Below, piece by piece: positions 37,895-47,316 of a DNA stretch of 48,644 nucleotides (positions are counted from its first letter, which is position 1; every line of letters starts with the position of its first letter). The position numbers and the translations under genes are program-made. Under the pieces are notes generated by a model. It was not told where the DNA came from. It made no database searches and was given only the letters and a program-made list of their open reading frames with translations. Source of the DNA: a virus; IMG/VR virus record IMGVR_UViG_3300008952_000086, positions 1 to 48,644 of that record; one strand, written 5' to 3'.

Positions 37895-38740
37895 TTAGGA
37901 CCCGATCTTCTGGACGACTGACGAGAGTTCAGTCACCAGGGAGACTTGATGGTTGGCCGCAGGACCATTGTCGTAAAGTGCCCACGGTCTTTCGTCCTCA
38001 GAGGCAATCGGCACATCCATAGAGGAACCCTGGACTGCAGAGTCAGACGGCAGAAGCAGACACGCCCAGCGCCAGTTGCCGACCCTGATTTGAGCGGCAG
38101 CGCCTCCAGCAGTGCCGCTGAACGTGATGGCCACGACGTATCGACCAGTGGCAATACCGGAGGGACCACCGGATGTGCTTGCATCCCAGCTTGGCGGCTT
38201 CGACCAGATGATCACCTGATCCTCTGCTGTGTCTCCGATAAGCGTCGGCTGCACCACCACAGACGGCATGGCAACAAAGGTTCCTCCGTCCAGGTATGAG
38301 ACTGTGTGGCTTACTGAACCGTGCGTGGTGGAAACAATAACGGAGCAGGCGGTGAAGGGCCTGTCTGCGTGGATGATGAACCCATCGTTAGAAGACGCCC
38401 CGGAGGCCGGTTGAAGATGAAAGTCTCCAACTCCTGCATCCTGAGCGTCCGTAGTGTCGTCGAGAAACGCATTAGCTGACAGGTCGTACTGACCGGCACC
38501 CCAGGCAGAGTCCGGAAGCAGCCCGCCAACGAACACCCTGGCAGAACCAGAGGTTCCGTTACGCCAGGAAAGCTCCTTGAGCACATGCCCTGCAGCTTCG
38601 CTAGAAGACTGGAACTCTCCAAGCGCAAGCTGCGACTGACTGGCAGTGCTGGTTGCAGCCATAGCCTGTGAGTTCGCAAAATCAGGACCCCAATCGCCAA
38701 AGCGATGAAACCCGTGCCGCCTTCTGACTTGGTTTGCCAC
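37895..38740 (-). CDS. Beta-rich fibre/appendage protein (281 aa)
   Basis: GTG start with AGGAGGG upstream at a good distance. The N-terminus is basic; then long beta-rich Ser/Thr/Gly-rich sequence (SYLDGGTFVAMPSVVVQPTL) with several Trp residues. Probably a virion surface protein, perhaps the fibre shaft or a glycan-binding module. Confidence 0.5.
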   Translation of the reverse strand: MANQVRRRHGFHRFGDWGPDFANSQAMAATSTASQSQLALGEFQSSSEAAGHVLKELSWRNGTSGSARVFVGGLLPDSAWGAGQYDLSANAFLDDTTDAQDAGVGDFHLQPASGASSNDGFIIHADRPFTACSVIVSTTHGSVSHTVSYLDGGTFVAMPSVVVQPTLIGDTAEDQVIIWSKPPSWDASTSGGPSGIATGRYVVAITFSGTAGGAAAQIRVGNWRWACLLLPSDSAVQGSSMDVPIASEDERPWALYDNGPAANHQVSLVTELSSVVQKIGS

Positions 38741-38764
38741 GACGTATCCCTCCTGGACCTTACG

Positions 38765-39118
38765 TCACACCGCCAACCATGTTACACCGTCTCCTGCAAC
38801 AGCAGCGTCGATGTATATTAGATTGGCGTTGCCTATCCATAGCTCAAGCGTGGATGCGGCGTCTAGGATATACCCGTTAGCCGAAGAAACGGTCGAGCCA
38901 CCTACGTATATGTTGCCGGCATTGCCGACATTGGCCCTGATCATGATTCTCTGGCACCGAACGCCAGTGGACAGCGCAACCCTTGTCCCTGCGACTGCTA
39001 CAGCCGTGGCCCCACTGGTGGGGTTGATCGCCGGGGAGTTGAGCCGGGTTCGGTCGACGCCAATGCTTCTTCGCCAAACGATGTCATCTCGCTCAACGTC
39101 TGCATCGGGGGTCGGCAC
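38765..39118 (-). CDS. Small beta-sandwich-like virion protein (117 aa)
   Basis: GTG start overlaps the giant gene's stop (TAGTG). The C-terminal 70 residues have 'GNIYVGGSTVSSANG' and 'STLELWIGNANLIYIDAA', a pattern seen in small phage decoration or fibre-linked proteins. Probably a virion surface component. Confidence 0.5.
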   Translation of the reverse strand: MPTPDADVERDDIVWRRSIGVDRTRLNSPAINPTSGATAVAVAGTRVALSTGVRCQRIMIRANVGNAGNIYVGGSTVSSANGYILDAASTLELWIGNANLIYIDAAVAGDGVTWLAV

Positions 39119-42100
39119 TACTCCTCCTGCTCCTCAAGGTTGGTCTCTGCTGGGACTGAATTAGGAGCGGCATCGTCTAGTCCAAGGCGAATCTTCCTCT
39201 GAACCCTAGCCCAGTCCCTCAGGAACACAGACTTCTGATACATCGGATCATACTCATAAGCCTTGAAGGGCGTGACAGCACCCATGACTCTGGAGCGTTG
39301 GGCACGTTGCTTCGGCGTGAGATCCATCAGGTTGCCCAAGAAGAAGTTTCCAAGACCTACGCCACCAGGAATGGTGTTTAGGTAGTAGGCAGGCGGTAGC
39401 GCCGACAGAGAGCGGAGCGTGGATTCGTTCATACGCCACACCCACTGTGTTTTCCCGTCGTCTGGGTCCCCTATGGAGATTTCCTCACGGCGAAGCCCCA
39501 TCATAGCTCGGAATCCCTGGTCCTTGCCGTTCTTGTCCTTGCCTGACCACGCGAGGTGCTGGTCAATGAGCATAATCCACGCGGGGGCCTCTGTTCGCCT
39601 GTCGTAAAGTGGGCGTCCCTTGAAGAAGCTATAGGCATGGCCGCTGCTGTCTAGCTTCTCCTCGAACGGCCACTTGTACCAGGGGTATAGGGACCCAAGA
39701 AGCTCGTCGGAAAGAACCCTGGTGGTAGAACGACCGCCAGCCTCTTCCGGTATAAACATACGAAGGGCGTTCAGGTCCTCGCCCGGAAGTCCGAAGCGAA
39801 ACAATGCCAACGACTTCTTTCCTCTGTCCTCCTTGCCTACGGTGAGCCCCCACATATTGCTCCACCATTCAGGCATCCAAACCTCATCAACCTCGTCTCC
39901 AGAGCCAAGTGCCTCCACGTATGTTTGTAGTTGGTGCATACGGTAGAACTTGTTGGGACGGTTGATCATTGCATCAATCTGCAGCCCGATGTTCTTACGC
40001 TTCCATGTGCTGAACGGTGTGACGTAATCACGCATAAAACGCAGGGTTGGAGTCAGGTCGTCGTAGTCGAAGTGGATCTTGATAACTCGCTCGATAGACT
40101 CCTGGATGCCCATGCCTTTGTTGACTCGACCATCAATGTAGGCGGCAGTACGAAGCCAGTCCTCGATCACCGAACCAACTTCGCGCCCGACCTTGACCGG
40201 AGCGAACTGACGGGACAGCGGATTTGCCTGTTGTAAGGCGTGGAACGTCTTTCCAATTTTGGACGTAGCGCCAAACTCACGCATCAACTCATCCATAGTC
40301 CCTAGCTGCGTGTTCACGGCGTGCTCGTTCCTGCGAAGAATCCCCGCATTGTTCAGTTCTTCGCGTATCTGCCTTCTGGTGATCCCGCTGTCTCCGATAA
40401 CCTCATCAGCCCACTGCAACCCCTTCTGGGTCGCAGCAAGTGTGTCAGGGGGAGGAGGGATCACGTCTCCAGCTATCCCCTTGGTCTGGCCAGGCGTGTT
40501 GATGGTCTTGAACGCCTCCATGTAAACACGGGGATCATTGACGTTGTAGGTCCACGCATTGATGGCTGACGAGATAATGTTGCGCTCGTGAAAGCGCGGG
40601 AAGATGCCTGTGGCGAGACCCTTGAATGTTTGAGTAGCCCAGCGCAGCCCAGGAATAAGAGCAGCAAGGTCAGCGTCACTCCCCTGGAATGCAGTCTGCA
40701 TTCGGTCTAGACCTTCGGCCACCTCCTTGGGGATTAGATACTTTTCGCCCTGGAGCACGTACTCACGCTCAACACCACGAATTCCGCTTACTGCCTGGTA
40801 CAGTTCAGTGTCTGCAGCCACCTTACCAAGTGCGCCCTCGCCCTCCTTGATGGGCACCTTTGACTGCCTTCCAAACTTCTTGATTATCTTCGACTCGAAG
40901 TCGGACCAGGCCAACATGCTCTCAACTGTCGCCCGCCAGATAGTGTAGGCATACCTGGCGTCGTCTACAGGCTGTAGACCCAACTCCCGCAGGTTCTCCA
41001 CTGTCTCCCAATAGCGATGCTTGGATGCGTTCACCCCCTGCGGCATTGAGCCGCCAATGGGCCTGACCGCCATAATTAGGTCTTTCCGCTGGATGATGTG
41101 TGGGATCCATGCGGATATCTCATCCATAGTGTATCCGCCCTCATGTAGAAGGCGCAGACCGTCTGCAAACTCATCTTTGAGCCAAATGCTGAGGTCTTCC
41201 ACCGCCTTGTCAACCACGCGGACCTGTGGGTCGAACGATTGGGAGACTAGGTCAACGATGTTTCTAGAGTTGACTACAGGATTCCTGATATTGCCAAGTT
41301 GCCCCTCCGGGGCGTCGTAGTCCATTCCCTTGACAGCATCGTCCAGGATGGACTGAACCTGCGGATCAGGGTTGGATGTAGGACGATACCTTGGACGCCC
41401 GACCATTACCTCGTCGGGGATCATCTTGGCGTCGGCAAGGGACTGGATGCGTGGGTCTGGGTGACGATTGGCAACTGTATTGAAGAAGTTAGCAGTCTCC
41501 TTCGCGTTATCCGTCATGTGGGATGACGCGATGATGGCATCGACCTCCTTCGCCCGCTCGTTGCTGGCCATCCTCCATGCCTTGTAGAAGTCGACCTCCC
41601 CGTACTTCTCCATCATGGCGATGTTCTTTTCCGCCTGTTCGGACACCCTGGACATGGCCTTGCCGAGTTCAATCCTGGCCTTGTTGCTCCGCTGAACGTG
41701 AGCCAAGAACGCGTGCCCGGCAAAACGCTCAAGACCAGTGTCGCCAGGGGCAGGTAGGCGAACAAGAGACTCCGGGTCGGTGGAGGCCGCACGCTTCTTG
41801 AGTTCCTTCGACCTCTTTAGCCACTCCTGCTTGCGCCAAATCTCATCCCTGAACGGCTCGTAGTCGCTGAGCTTGCCACCTCGCTGTGCCACCTCATCCT
41901 CAAGGTGGGCGAGCCGGGCCTTGTACCACTTGTCGATCTCTCGTCCGTAGTGCCACAGCACCGAGTCCGGGACGTCATCGAACCTCCCCTGCCGCACTGC
42001 GTCGTCCACCATGTCGGGCAGGTTGGCGTACATCCTAGGGACAGGCTCCGCTCCGACAGCCTTGGATGCTGCACGCGCCGGAATGGCCGTGGGGTCTGGC

Positions 42101-45100
42101 GGAAACTTCGCCACATCCTCTGGTGTGAGCGGCATCCCTGTGCGCGCTCCCAACTGCATTTGCTCGCGGGACTGGTAGGCGGGTGAGGGAGCGGCCTCCG
42201 GGGCTGCTGCTGGGGGTGCCTCCGGGGCGGCCTTCTTCGCCCCCCACACCGACTCAAAACTCGACCCCTTCGGATCGTAAACCTCTGTACGAAGGTGCTC
42301 AACAGCGTCACGCTTGGTTGGGAACACGCCCCAATCAATAGTTCCCCCTCCCTCCTCCCACTGACCGAGGTGCCATCCCTTCTCATTCGTTCCGAATCTT
42401 TCAGAAGCCTTCATGATCTCGAACTTGCCGTCAGCAGTACGCCAGTTGCCGGCCTCGAACATTTCGACCTTCAACTCTGGCGCGGCGGCTGCGGCCTCGC
42501 GTGCAGCCACGTCGGGGGTCCAATACTTGAGGTTCGCCAGTGGAACCCCTTTATCCTGGGCAAAAGATCCATAGAGGGGGTGCGGATCGTCTTTTGACAG
42601 CCACCAATGCAGCCACGCCTCAACAGACTGCATCGGATTTGTGTCTGGCGGAACGCCAGCCTTGTCACGGTAACGTGACACAAAGGACAGGTGACTCTCG
42701 TGTACTGGTATATCTTCGTACGACTTGAACGTCGTAGTGTCGTAACCCATTTCACCTGGATCGCGATTGAGCCAACTTATTTCGTTTGCGTCGAAAGCCT
42801 CATAGCGGCCGCCTCTCCTGTAAAAACTGTGCTGGCTTTTTTGTAGTTCACTCTTGCTCTCATACCCCCAGGCAGAAAAATCGTCGCCCTCAATCAATAC
42901 CCTGGCAATCTTTGCTTCGTCGTCGCTCAACGGACCGTAGTAAACAGGGTTGGCCTCGTCGGACCTATCTACAACGTACTTCCCTTCTGGTCCCTCTGGC
43001 CGCTTTGATCCGGGGTGGGCGGCCTTGATTGCGTCGATCTTCGACTGCGTAAGAGTCGGGTCGGGACGCACGTGGGGCGGCAGTCCTGCGTACTCCGGGG
43101 CTGGGGGAGCCTCGGGCGCGGCGGCGGCGGCTGGGGCATCGGGCGCGGCTGCTGCGGCTGGGGAATCAAGATAGTCGTCGTCCGGAAGTCGCTTCCGCAT
43201 TCTCTCTATGCCAGAGAGGATCCCGTCCTTGTCACGTCGGATTGTGGCAGCAGCCAACTCGGCGGCGTCCCGCTGTGCAGCGGTTGCTGCCCTGTCTGCC
43301 ATTTCGTCGTAAGCGCCGGCTATTGCCTCGGCGTTGCGAACAGCATCCTCTGGAAGGTCGTAGACAAAGAAGTTCTCGCCCTCCATAGCGTAAAGGCCGA
43401 CATCAAGACCGTATTCGTCCTTGGGTGCATCTGGGAACATGCTTTTCTTTGTAACGGCGCTCTCAAGGCTATCCAGCTTTTCAGCTATGTAGTTACGGTG
43501 AGAGGACGGGAGCCCATCACCACCTTGAGCGGTCGCACCACGGAACACGTCACCAGCGTTCATGGTTGCATGGCCGTGGCCGGCGGCGGCCCCAAAGTGC
43601 CTTCCTTGTGCCTTGGTCTCTTCTATGGATAGCGTCTTTCCTGCGTACTCAACCCTGTTCTGCATAGAGAACAGTTCTTCGTTTGATGCAACAGGAGCCT
43701 CGGGCGCGGCTGCTGCCGGTGGAGCCTCGGGCGCGGCTGCTGCAGCCTGACCGGGGGTCGGCTGCGCCGTCTGCTCTGGCAGTCTGTCGGTCTTTGTGTG
43801 CCACTGACGGTACTGTGGGAGGGCCTGATCATCAAGGGGTGCAACACCCTTGGCCGGCTTCGGACGTGGGGGACGATCCCCGACACCCGGTTTGACATAC
43901 TCTGCAGGCTTCCACTGCAGGAACTCATCTTGGGCGCTGTTGATCAGCCTGTGAGACGTTTCCATCTGTTCAACGATGAATTCCATCTCCTCGCGTTTGA
44001 GGCTCTTACGTCTCGACAACTTCGCCATAATAGAGCGAAGACGCCTCAACTCCGGAGCGTCTTTGCCCAGGGCCTTGTGGACTAGCTTCATGGCGTCCTG
44101 GAAGTTGACGATGAATGTCTGCCCCTTGACTGTGGGAAGTTGAACGGGAAACGACTTCCCAAGCTGACCAGTCTTCCACGTCTTTAGATCGAGGTCGGAC
44201 AGTGCGTCTCTCAGGCCGTTGACTATCCAGGAGGCAGCATCGCTTCCGTTATTCCACACCTGCAACTTGGTTCGGATCTTGCCCAGGGAAGACTCGAACT
44301 TCTTGAGCCTCTTCGCCATCCTCCTGCCAAGCTCACGCTCCTTCACTTCGCCACGGATCATGCGTTCACGGGCGCGGAGTAGGTCTTTCCCTGCCTTCCT
44401 GGTCGCCCTCTGCTCCGCAAGTGCTGCCTTGCGGATCCTGAGGAACAGTGTGTTGCCGTCCCCGTATGGGTCCAGCATGAGAACGTCCCGCTCAAAGTTG
44501 TTCCAGACCTTGTCACCACGAACGTACTTCGCAGCCATGTTGTCTGTGGACACATGCCAAGAGAGTCGGTTGGCAATAAGTTCGTCGATATGAGGCAACA
44601 TGCTCTCGTCAACGAGGTCCAAGATTACACGGGTAACTGCTACCTCTCTGAATGCCGGCGCTACCTGCTTGGAGAACAGCCGAGGGTGCTCCATAGAGAG
44701 CAGCGTCTCTTGGTGTTGCTCTGTAGTTAGTCTGCCCTTCAACTTTCGCTTCGATGAAGCAATCTTCGCGTGAATACGGGCAACCTGTTCAGCAGGCTCT
44801 CCAGCCGCCTTTGCCAACCTTGCCTTTTTATTGAGCAGAGCGATTTCAGCCCTTAGGGCCCTCGCCTCCTCCCCCCTTGGCCTGTAGGTGTCCTCCACCT
44901 TTGCAATCATCGACTTGTATGCGGCAACACCACGCCTTTGTGCTGTCGTTTGTTGCCGTTGCATAGACAACTGCATCGTTCTGAACTGCCTAGAGATAGG
45001 GAGTCGGTCCAGTTGCGAGGCATCCCAGATAACGCCGCCGATCTTTCTCCAGATGGCATCCACAAAGAACGCTGGGTTCGCCCAGAAGTCCCACTGCGCC

Positions 45101-47316
45101 TGAATGCGTTTCTGAATCTTCGATGAGACTATAGCTCTGTTGGTAGAACCATACGTGTCAACCGCGAACTGGTACGCATCTGCCTCTACCTTGGCCCCAA
45201 GCTCCGTCCACTCGGCCCAAAGATCGCCAGGACGCGCAGTCCAATGTCCTCTGACCTTCTCCAGCTTTCCGGACTTGGCACCAATAAGACGGGCAGCCTT
45301 CGTCATTCCAATCTTGTTGAACGCTTTGTACATTCCCTTGATTGGGCGAACACTCTGAACGACTGTGGCTGGCAGCAAATCGACGCCGGGAAGGATCTCC
45401 GCGTAAGACCTGCCGTAAGCAATCCCAACCTTGTCATCGAACACTCGCGACAGGTCGTCTACGCGTTTGGGGGCTTCCTTGCGGTAAACACGCTGAATCA
45501 TCTTCGAGGACATTTCGTACGCCTCCGAAGGACCAACCACATGCACCATCGTCTCTGTGTGTTCCCGTAGCCCCTGGGCGATAAAGTTCGCTTTTGTCTT
45601 CGATATGCCCCTCTTGGCGAACTCCCTGTTTGCGAACCTGAACACCTGACGCCCTGCAACCTGGGCAGGCGTGGACATTTTAGCGAACGGGACAAACCCA
45701 CCAGGGTTCAGTAGCGACCAATACTCGCGAGCAGCTATGTCACGCTGCTTCTGGAAACCGCGGTTGTGAAGAACATGATCCTGAACACTCTTGAGGATCG
45801 GCTGCATCTTCTCCGCGACTTCACGCTTCTTCTTGGGGTGCAGTAGATCCTTTCTACGACTGACCTGCGGAGGCAACGGGATCCACCCCATGCCGCGCTC
45901 GACAGTGGTGATCGGAGAGCCTGCCTCAAGTGAGGCGTACTCTGGGTGCTGCGAGCCCTTCTCCCAGGACCTGGGACCTCCATGAAAAGCCCCGGCTTGA
46001 AGACCTGAAATGAGCTTTCCACCGCCAATGCCAAGAATAATCGGAGAGTTCAGCCACTTCATCGGGCCTGACTGGCGCAACAGCCCAACCAGGGTTTCGT
46101 TGTGTCCCTCCCACTCTCTCTGAACAGAGTGAATCTGGGCATGGTCAAAGACTGTCTGTAGCTCGTCCTTGGTGAGTGCCACACCGGACGAGAACACAGC
46201 CCGAGCCCACTGAGCCTCTCGCCCGGGCTGGCTGTCCCTAATGATGTCAGACGGTCCGTCAGAAAGCAGTGCAGCGACACTGGACATCACAGCGCCATCT
46301 GCCATTTCGCTCAGGCCCATAGAGCGAAGGCTGTAGTCCAGGGCGGTCTCCCGCTCTCCGAACAGACGCTTCCCGAACATATACAGGTGCTCTATCGGTG
46401 GAGGAGCCTTGTGCCACCACTCGTAGTCGTCCTTCGTGAGAACCTTGCGGCGCCAACGCACGTTCTCACGAAGTCTTCCGTTTCTGTCACGGATCGGCGG
46501 CAAGACCTCCCTCTCCATTTCGGAGATAGGCATGTCAAACCACTCTGCGCGAGAAGCACGTGGGATCATCGTCAGACCGAACGTCCCAAGAGGATCCTCT
46601 ATCACATCCTCCATCTGGCCGCCGAGAGCGTCGCTGATGTTCTCTGCAGCCTTCAACAGACTGTGCCACCAGGGAGGGTCCACACCGTCCCTGAGCAGAG
46701 CGGGGACCTCTCTCTGAATAGCAGCTATGTGCTCCTGACCTCTGTCTGACGTTTCCGACAGGAACTCCATGTCGTCTGCTGTGATGACTCCAGTGACGTA
46801 GAGTTTGGCGAGGTTCTTGGCTACGTCTGGCTGGCTCTCTGCGAAGTCAAACGAGTTCTCGAACTCCGAGTACGCCTTCGATACAGAATCCTCTGCTTTC
46901 GCTTCTGTCTCTTCGACAGCGACAGCCTCAGCCTCTGACCGAGGAGGCCCACTGACAGGCAAACGCTCCAGCATGTCCACAGGGATGCGAGCGGGCTTGT
47001 CTGGCACTCCCTCGGTGCCGTATCTGCGGAAGTCTGGATCTATGGCAGGTGGACCACCTGCGGCAATGGGAGCGCCAGTCTTGGCAGCGTGAGCCATTTC
47101 CTTCAATCGAAGGCTGGTCTCTGGGCTGATCTCGAAGTCGTCATCAATGTCGACTGGCGCGGCCTGTTCTACTGGCGCTTTCGGCAGTGCCGGCGCGGCA
47201 GGCCGCTCAACCTCGACCTCGGGGGTGTCCCTACGGGACTCATCCACGCTCAGGTTGTTGAAGAACTCCAGGTCTCGCTGGAACTCATCATCCAGATCCA
47301 GGTCGGGGTCAGCCAA
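39118..47316 (-). CDS. Giant modular virion protein, gp16-position ejection protein (2732 aa)
   Basis: About one sixth of the genome. It begins with TTG right after the gp15-position stop and has an acidic N-terminal 80 residues. A helical, basic region runs to about 1150. Three Ala/Pro-rich linkers (about 1180-1215, 1380-1412, 1690-1712) then separate globular modules. The C-terminal third has FPRFHERNIISSA and, near 2435, TPFSTWKRKN, resembling a segment of large phage internal virion proteins. No lytic transglycosylase, helicase or polymerase motif is evident. The gene order matches T7 gp14, gp15 and gp16, which form a trans-envelope channel. A tape-measure-like role cannot be excluded. 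Confidence 0.65.
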   Translation of the reverse strand: MADPDLDLDDEFQRDLEFFNNLSVDESRRDTPEVEVERPAAPALPKAPVEQAAPVDIDDDFEISPETSLRLKEMAHAAKTGAPIAAGGPPAIDPDFRRYGTEGVPDKPARIPVDMLERLPVSGPPRSEAEAVAVEETEAKAEDSVSKAYSEFENSFDFAESQPDVAKNLAKLYVTGVITADDMEFLSETSDRGQEHIAAIQREVPALLRDGVDPPWWHSLLKAAENISDALGGQMEDVIEDPLGTFGLTMIPRASRAEWFDMPISEMEREVLPPIRDRNGRLRENVRWRRKVLTKDDYEWWHKAPPPIEHLYMFGKRLFGERETALDYSLRSMGLSEMADGAVMSSVAALLSDGPSDIIRDSQPGREAQWARAVFSSGVALTKDELQTVFDHAQIHSVQREWEGHNETLVGLLRQSGPMKWLNSPIILGIGGGKLISGLQAGAFHGGPRSWEKGSQHPEYASLEAGSPITTVERGMGWIPLPPQVSRRKDLLHPKKKREVAEKMQPILKSVQDHVLHNRGFQKQRDIAAREYWSLLNPGGFVPFAKMSTPAQVAGRQVFRFANREFAKRGISKTKANFIAQGLREHTETMVHVVGPSEAYEMSSKMIQRVYRKEAPKRVDDLSRVFDDKVGIAYGRSYAEILPGVDLLPATVVQSVRPIKGMYKAFNKIGMTKAARLIGAKSGKLEKVRGHWTARPGDLWAEWTELGAKVEADAYQFAVDTYGSTNRAIVSSKIQKRIQAQWDFWANPAFFVDAIWRKIGGVIWDASQLDRLPISRQFRTMQLSMQRQQTTAQRRGVAAYKSMIAKVEDTYRPRGEEARALRAEIALLNKKARLAKAAGEPAEQVARIHAKIASSKRKLKGRLTTEQHQETLLSMEHPRLFSKQVAPAFREVAVTRVILDLVDESMLPHIDELIANRLSWHVSTDNMAAKYVRGDKVWNNFERDVLMLDPYGDGNTLFLRIRKAALAEQRATRKAGKDLLRARERMIRGEVKERELGRRMAKRLKKFESSLGKIRTKLQVWNNGSDAASWIVNGLRDALSDLDLKTWKTGQLGKSFPVQLPTVKGQTFIVNFQDAMKLVHKALGKDAPELRRLRSIMAKLSRRKSLKREEMEFIVEQMETSHRLINSAQDEFLQWKPAEYVKPGVGDRPPRPKPAKGVAPLDDQALPQYRQWHTKTDRLPEQTAQPTPGQAAAAAPEAPPAAAAPEAPVASNEELFSMQNRVEYAGKTLSIEETKAQGRHFGAAAGHGHATMNAGDVFRGATAQGGDGLPSSHRNYIAEKLDSLESAVTKKSMFPDAPKDEYGLDVGLYAMEGENFFVYDLPEDAVRNAEAIAGAYDEMADRAATAAQRDAAELAAATIRRDKDGILSGIERMRKRLPDDDYLDSPAAAAAPDAPAAAAAPEAPPAPEYAGLPPHVRPDPTLTQSKIDAIKAAHPGSKRPEGPEGKYVVDRSDEANPVYYGPLSDDEAKIARVLIEGDDFSAWGYESKSELQKSQHSFYRRGGRYEAFDANEISWLNRDPGEMGYDTTTFKSYEDIPVHESHLSFVSRYRDKAGVPPDTNPMQSVEAWLHWWLSKDDPHPLYGSFAQDKGVPLANLKYWTPDVAAREAAAAAPELKVEMFEAGNWRTADGKFEIMKASERFGTNEKGWHLGQWEEGGGTIDWGVFPTKRDAVEHLRTEVYDPKGSSFESVWGAKKAAPEAPPAAAPEAAPSPAYQSREQMQLGARTGMPLTPEDVAKFPPDPTAIPARAASKAVGAEPVPRMYANLPDMVDDAVRQGRFDDVPDSVLWHYGREIDKWYKARLAHLEDEVAQRGGKLSDYEPFRDEIWRKQEWLKRSKELKKRAASTDPESLVRLPAPGDTGLERFAGHAFLAHVQRSNKARIELGKAMSRVSEQAEKNIAMMEKYGEVDFYKAWRMASNERAKEVDAIIASSHMTDNAKETANFFNTVANRHPDPRIQSLADAKMIPDEVMVGRPRYRPTSNPDPQVQSILDDAVKGMDYDAPEGQLGNIRNPVVNSRNIVDLVSQSFDPQVRVVDKAVEDLSIWLKDEFADGLRLLHEGGYTMDEISAWIPHIIQRKDLIMAVRPIGGSMPQGVNASKHRYWETVENLRELGLQPVDDARYAYTIWRATVESMLAWSDFESKIIKKFGRQSKVPIKEGEGALGKVAADTELYQAVSGIRGVEREYVLQGEKYLIPKEVAEGLDRMQTAFQGSDADLAALIPGLRWATQTFKGLATGIFPRFHERNIISSAINAWTYNVNDPRVYMEAFKTINTPGQTKGIAGDVIPPPPDTLAATQKGLQWADEVIGDSGITRRQIREELNNAGILRRNEHAVNTQLGTMDELMREFGATSKIGKTFHALQQANPLSRQFAPVKVGREVGSVIEDWLRTAAYIDGRVNKGMGIQESIERVIKIHFDYDDLTPTLRFMRDYVTPFSTWKRKNIGLQIDAMINRPNKFYRMHQLQTYVEALGSGDEVDEVWMPEWWSNMWGLTVGKEDRGKKSLALFRFGLPGEDLNALRMFIPEEAGGRSTTRVLSDELLGSLYPWYKWPFEEKLDSSGHAYSFFKGRPLYDRRTEAPAWIMLIDQHLAWSGKDKNGKDQGFRAMMGLRREEISIGDPDDGKTQWVWRMNESTLRSLSALPPAYYLNTIPGGVGLGNFFLGNLMDLTPKQRAQRSRVMGAVTPFKAYEYDPMYQKSVFLRDWARVQRKIRLGLDDAAPNSVPAETNLEEQEE
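42185..43760 (-). repeat. Three Ala/Pro-rich linker segments in the giant gene
   Basis: GC-rich coding stretches near 43690-43760, 43085-43165 and 42185-42235 encode repeats built on PEAP/APEA. They mark module borders and give local homology that could recombine. Confidence 0.7.
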
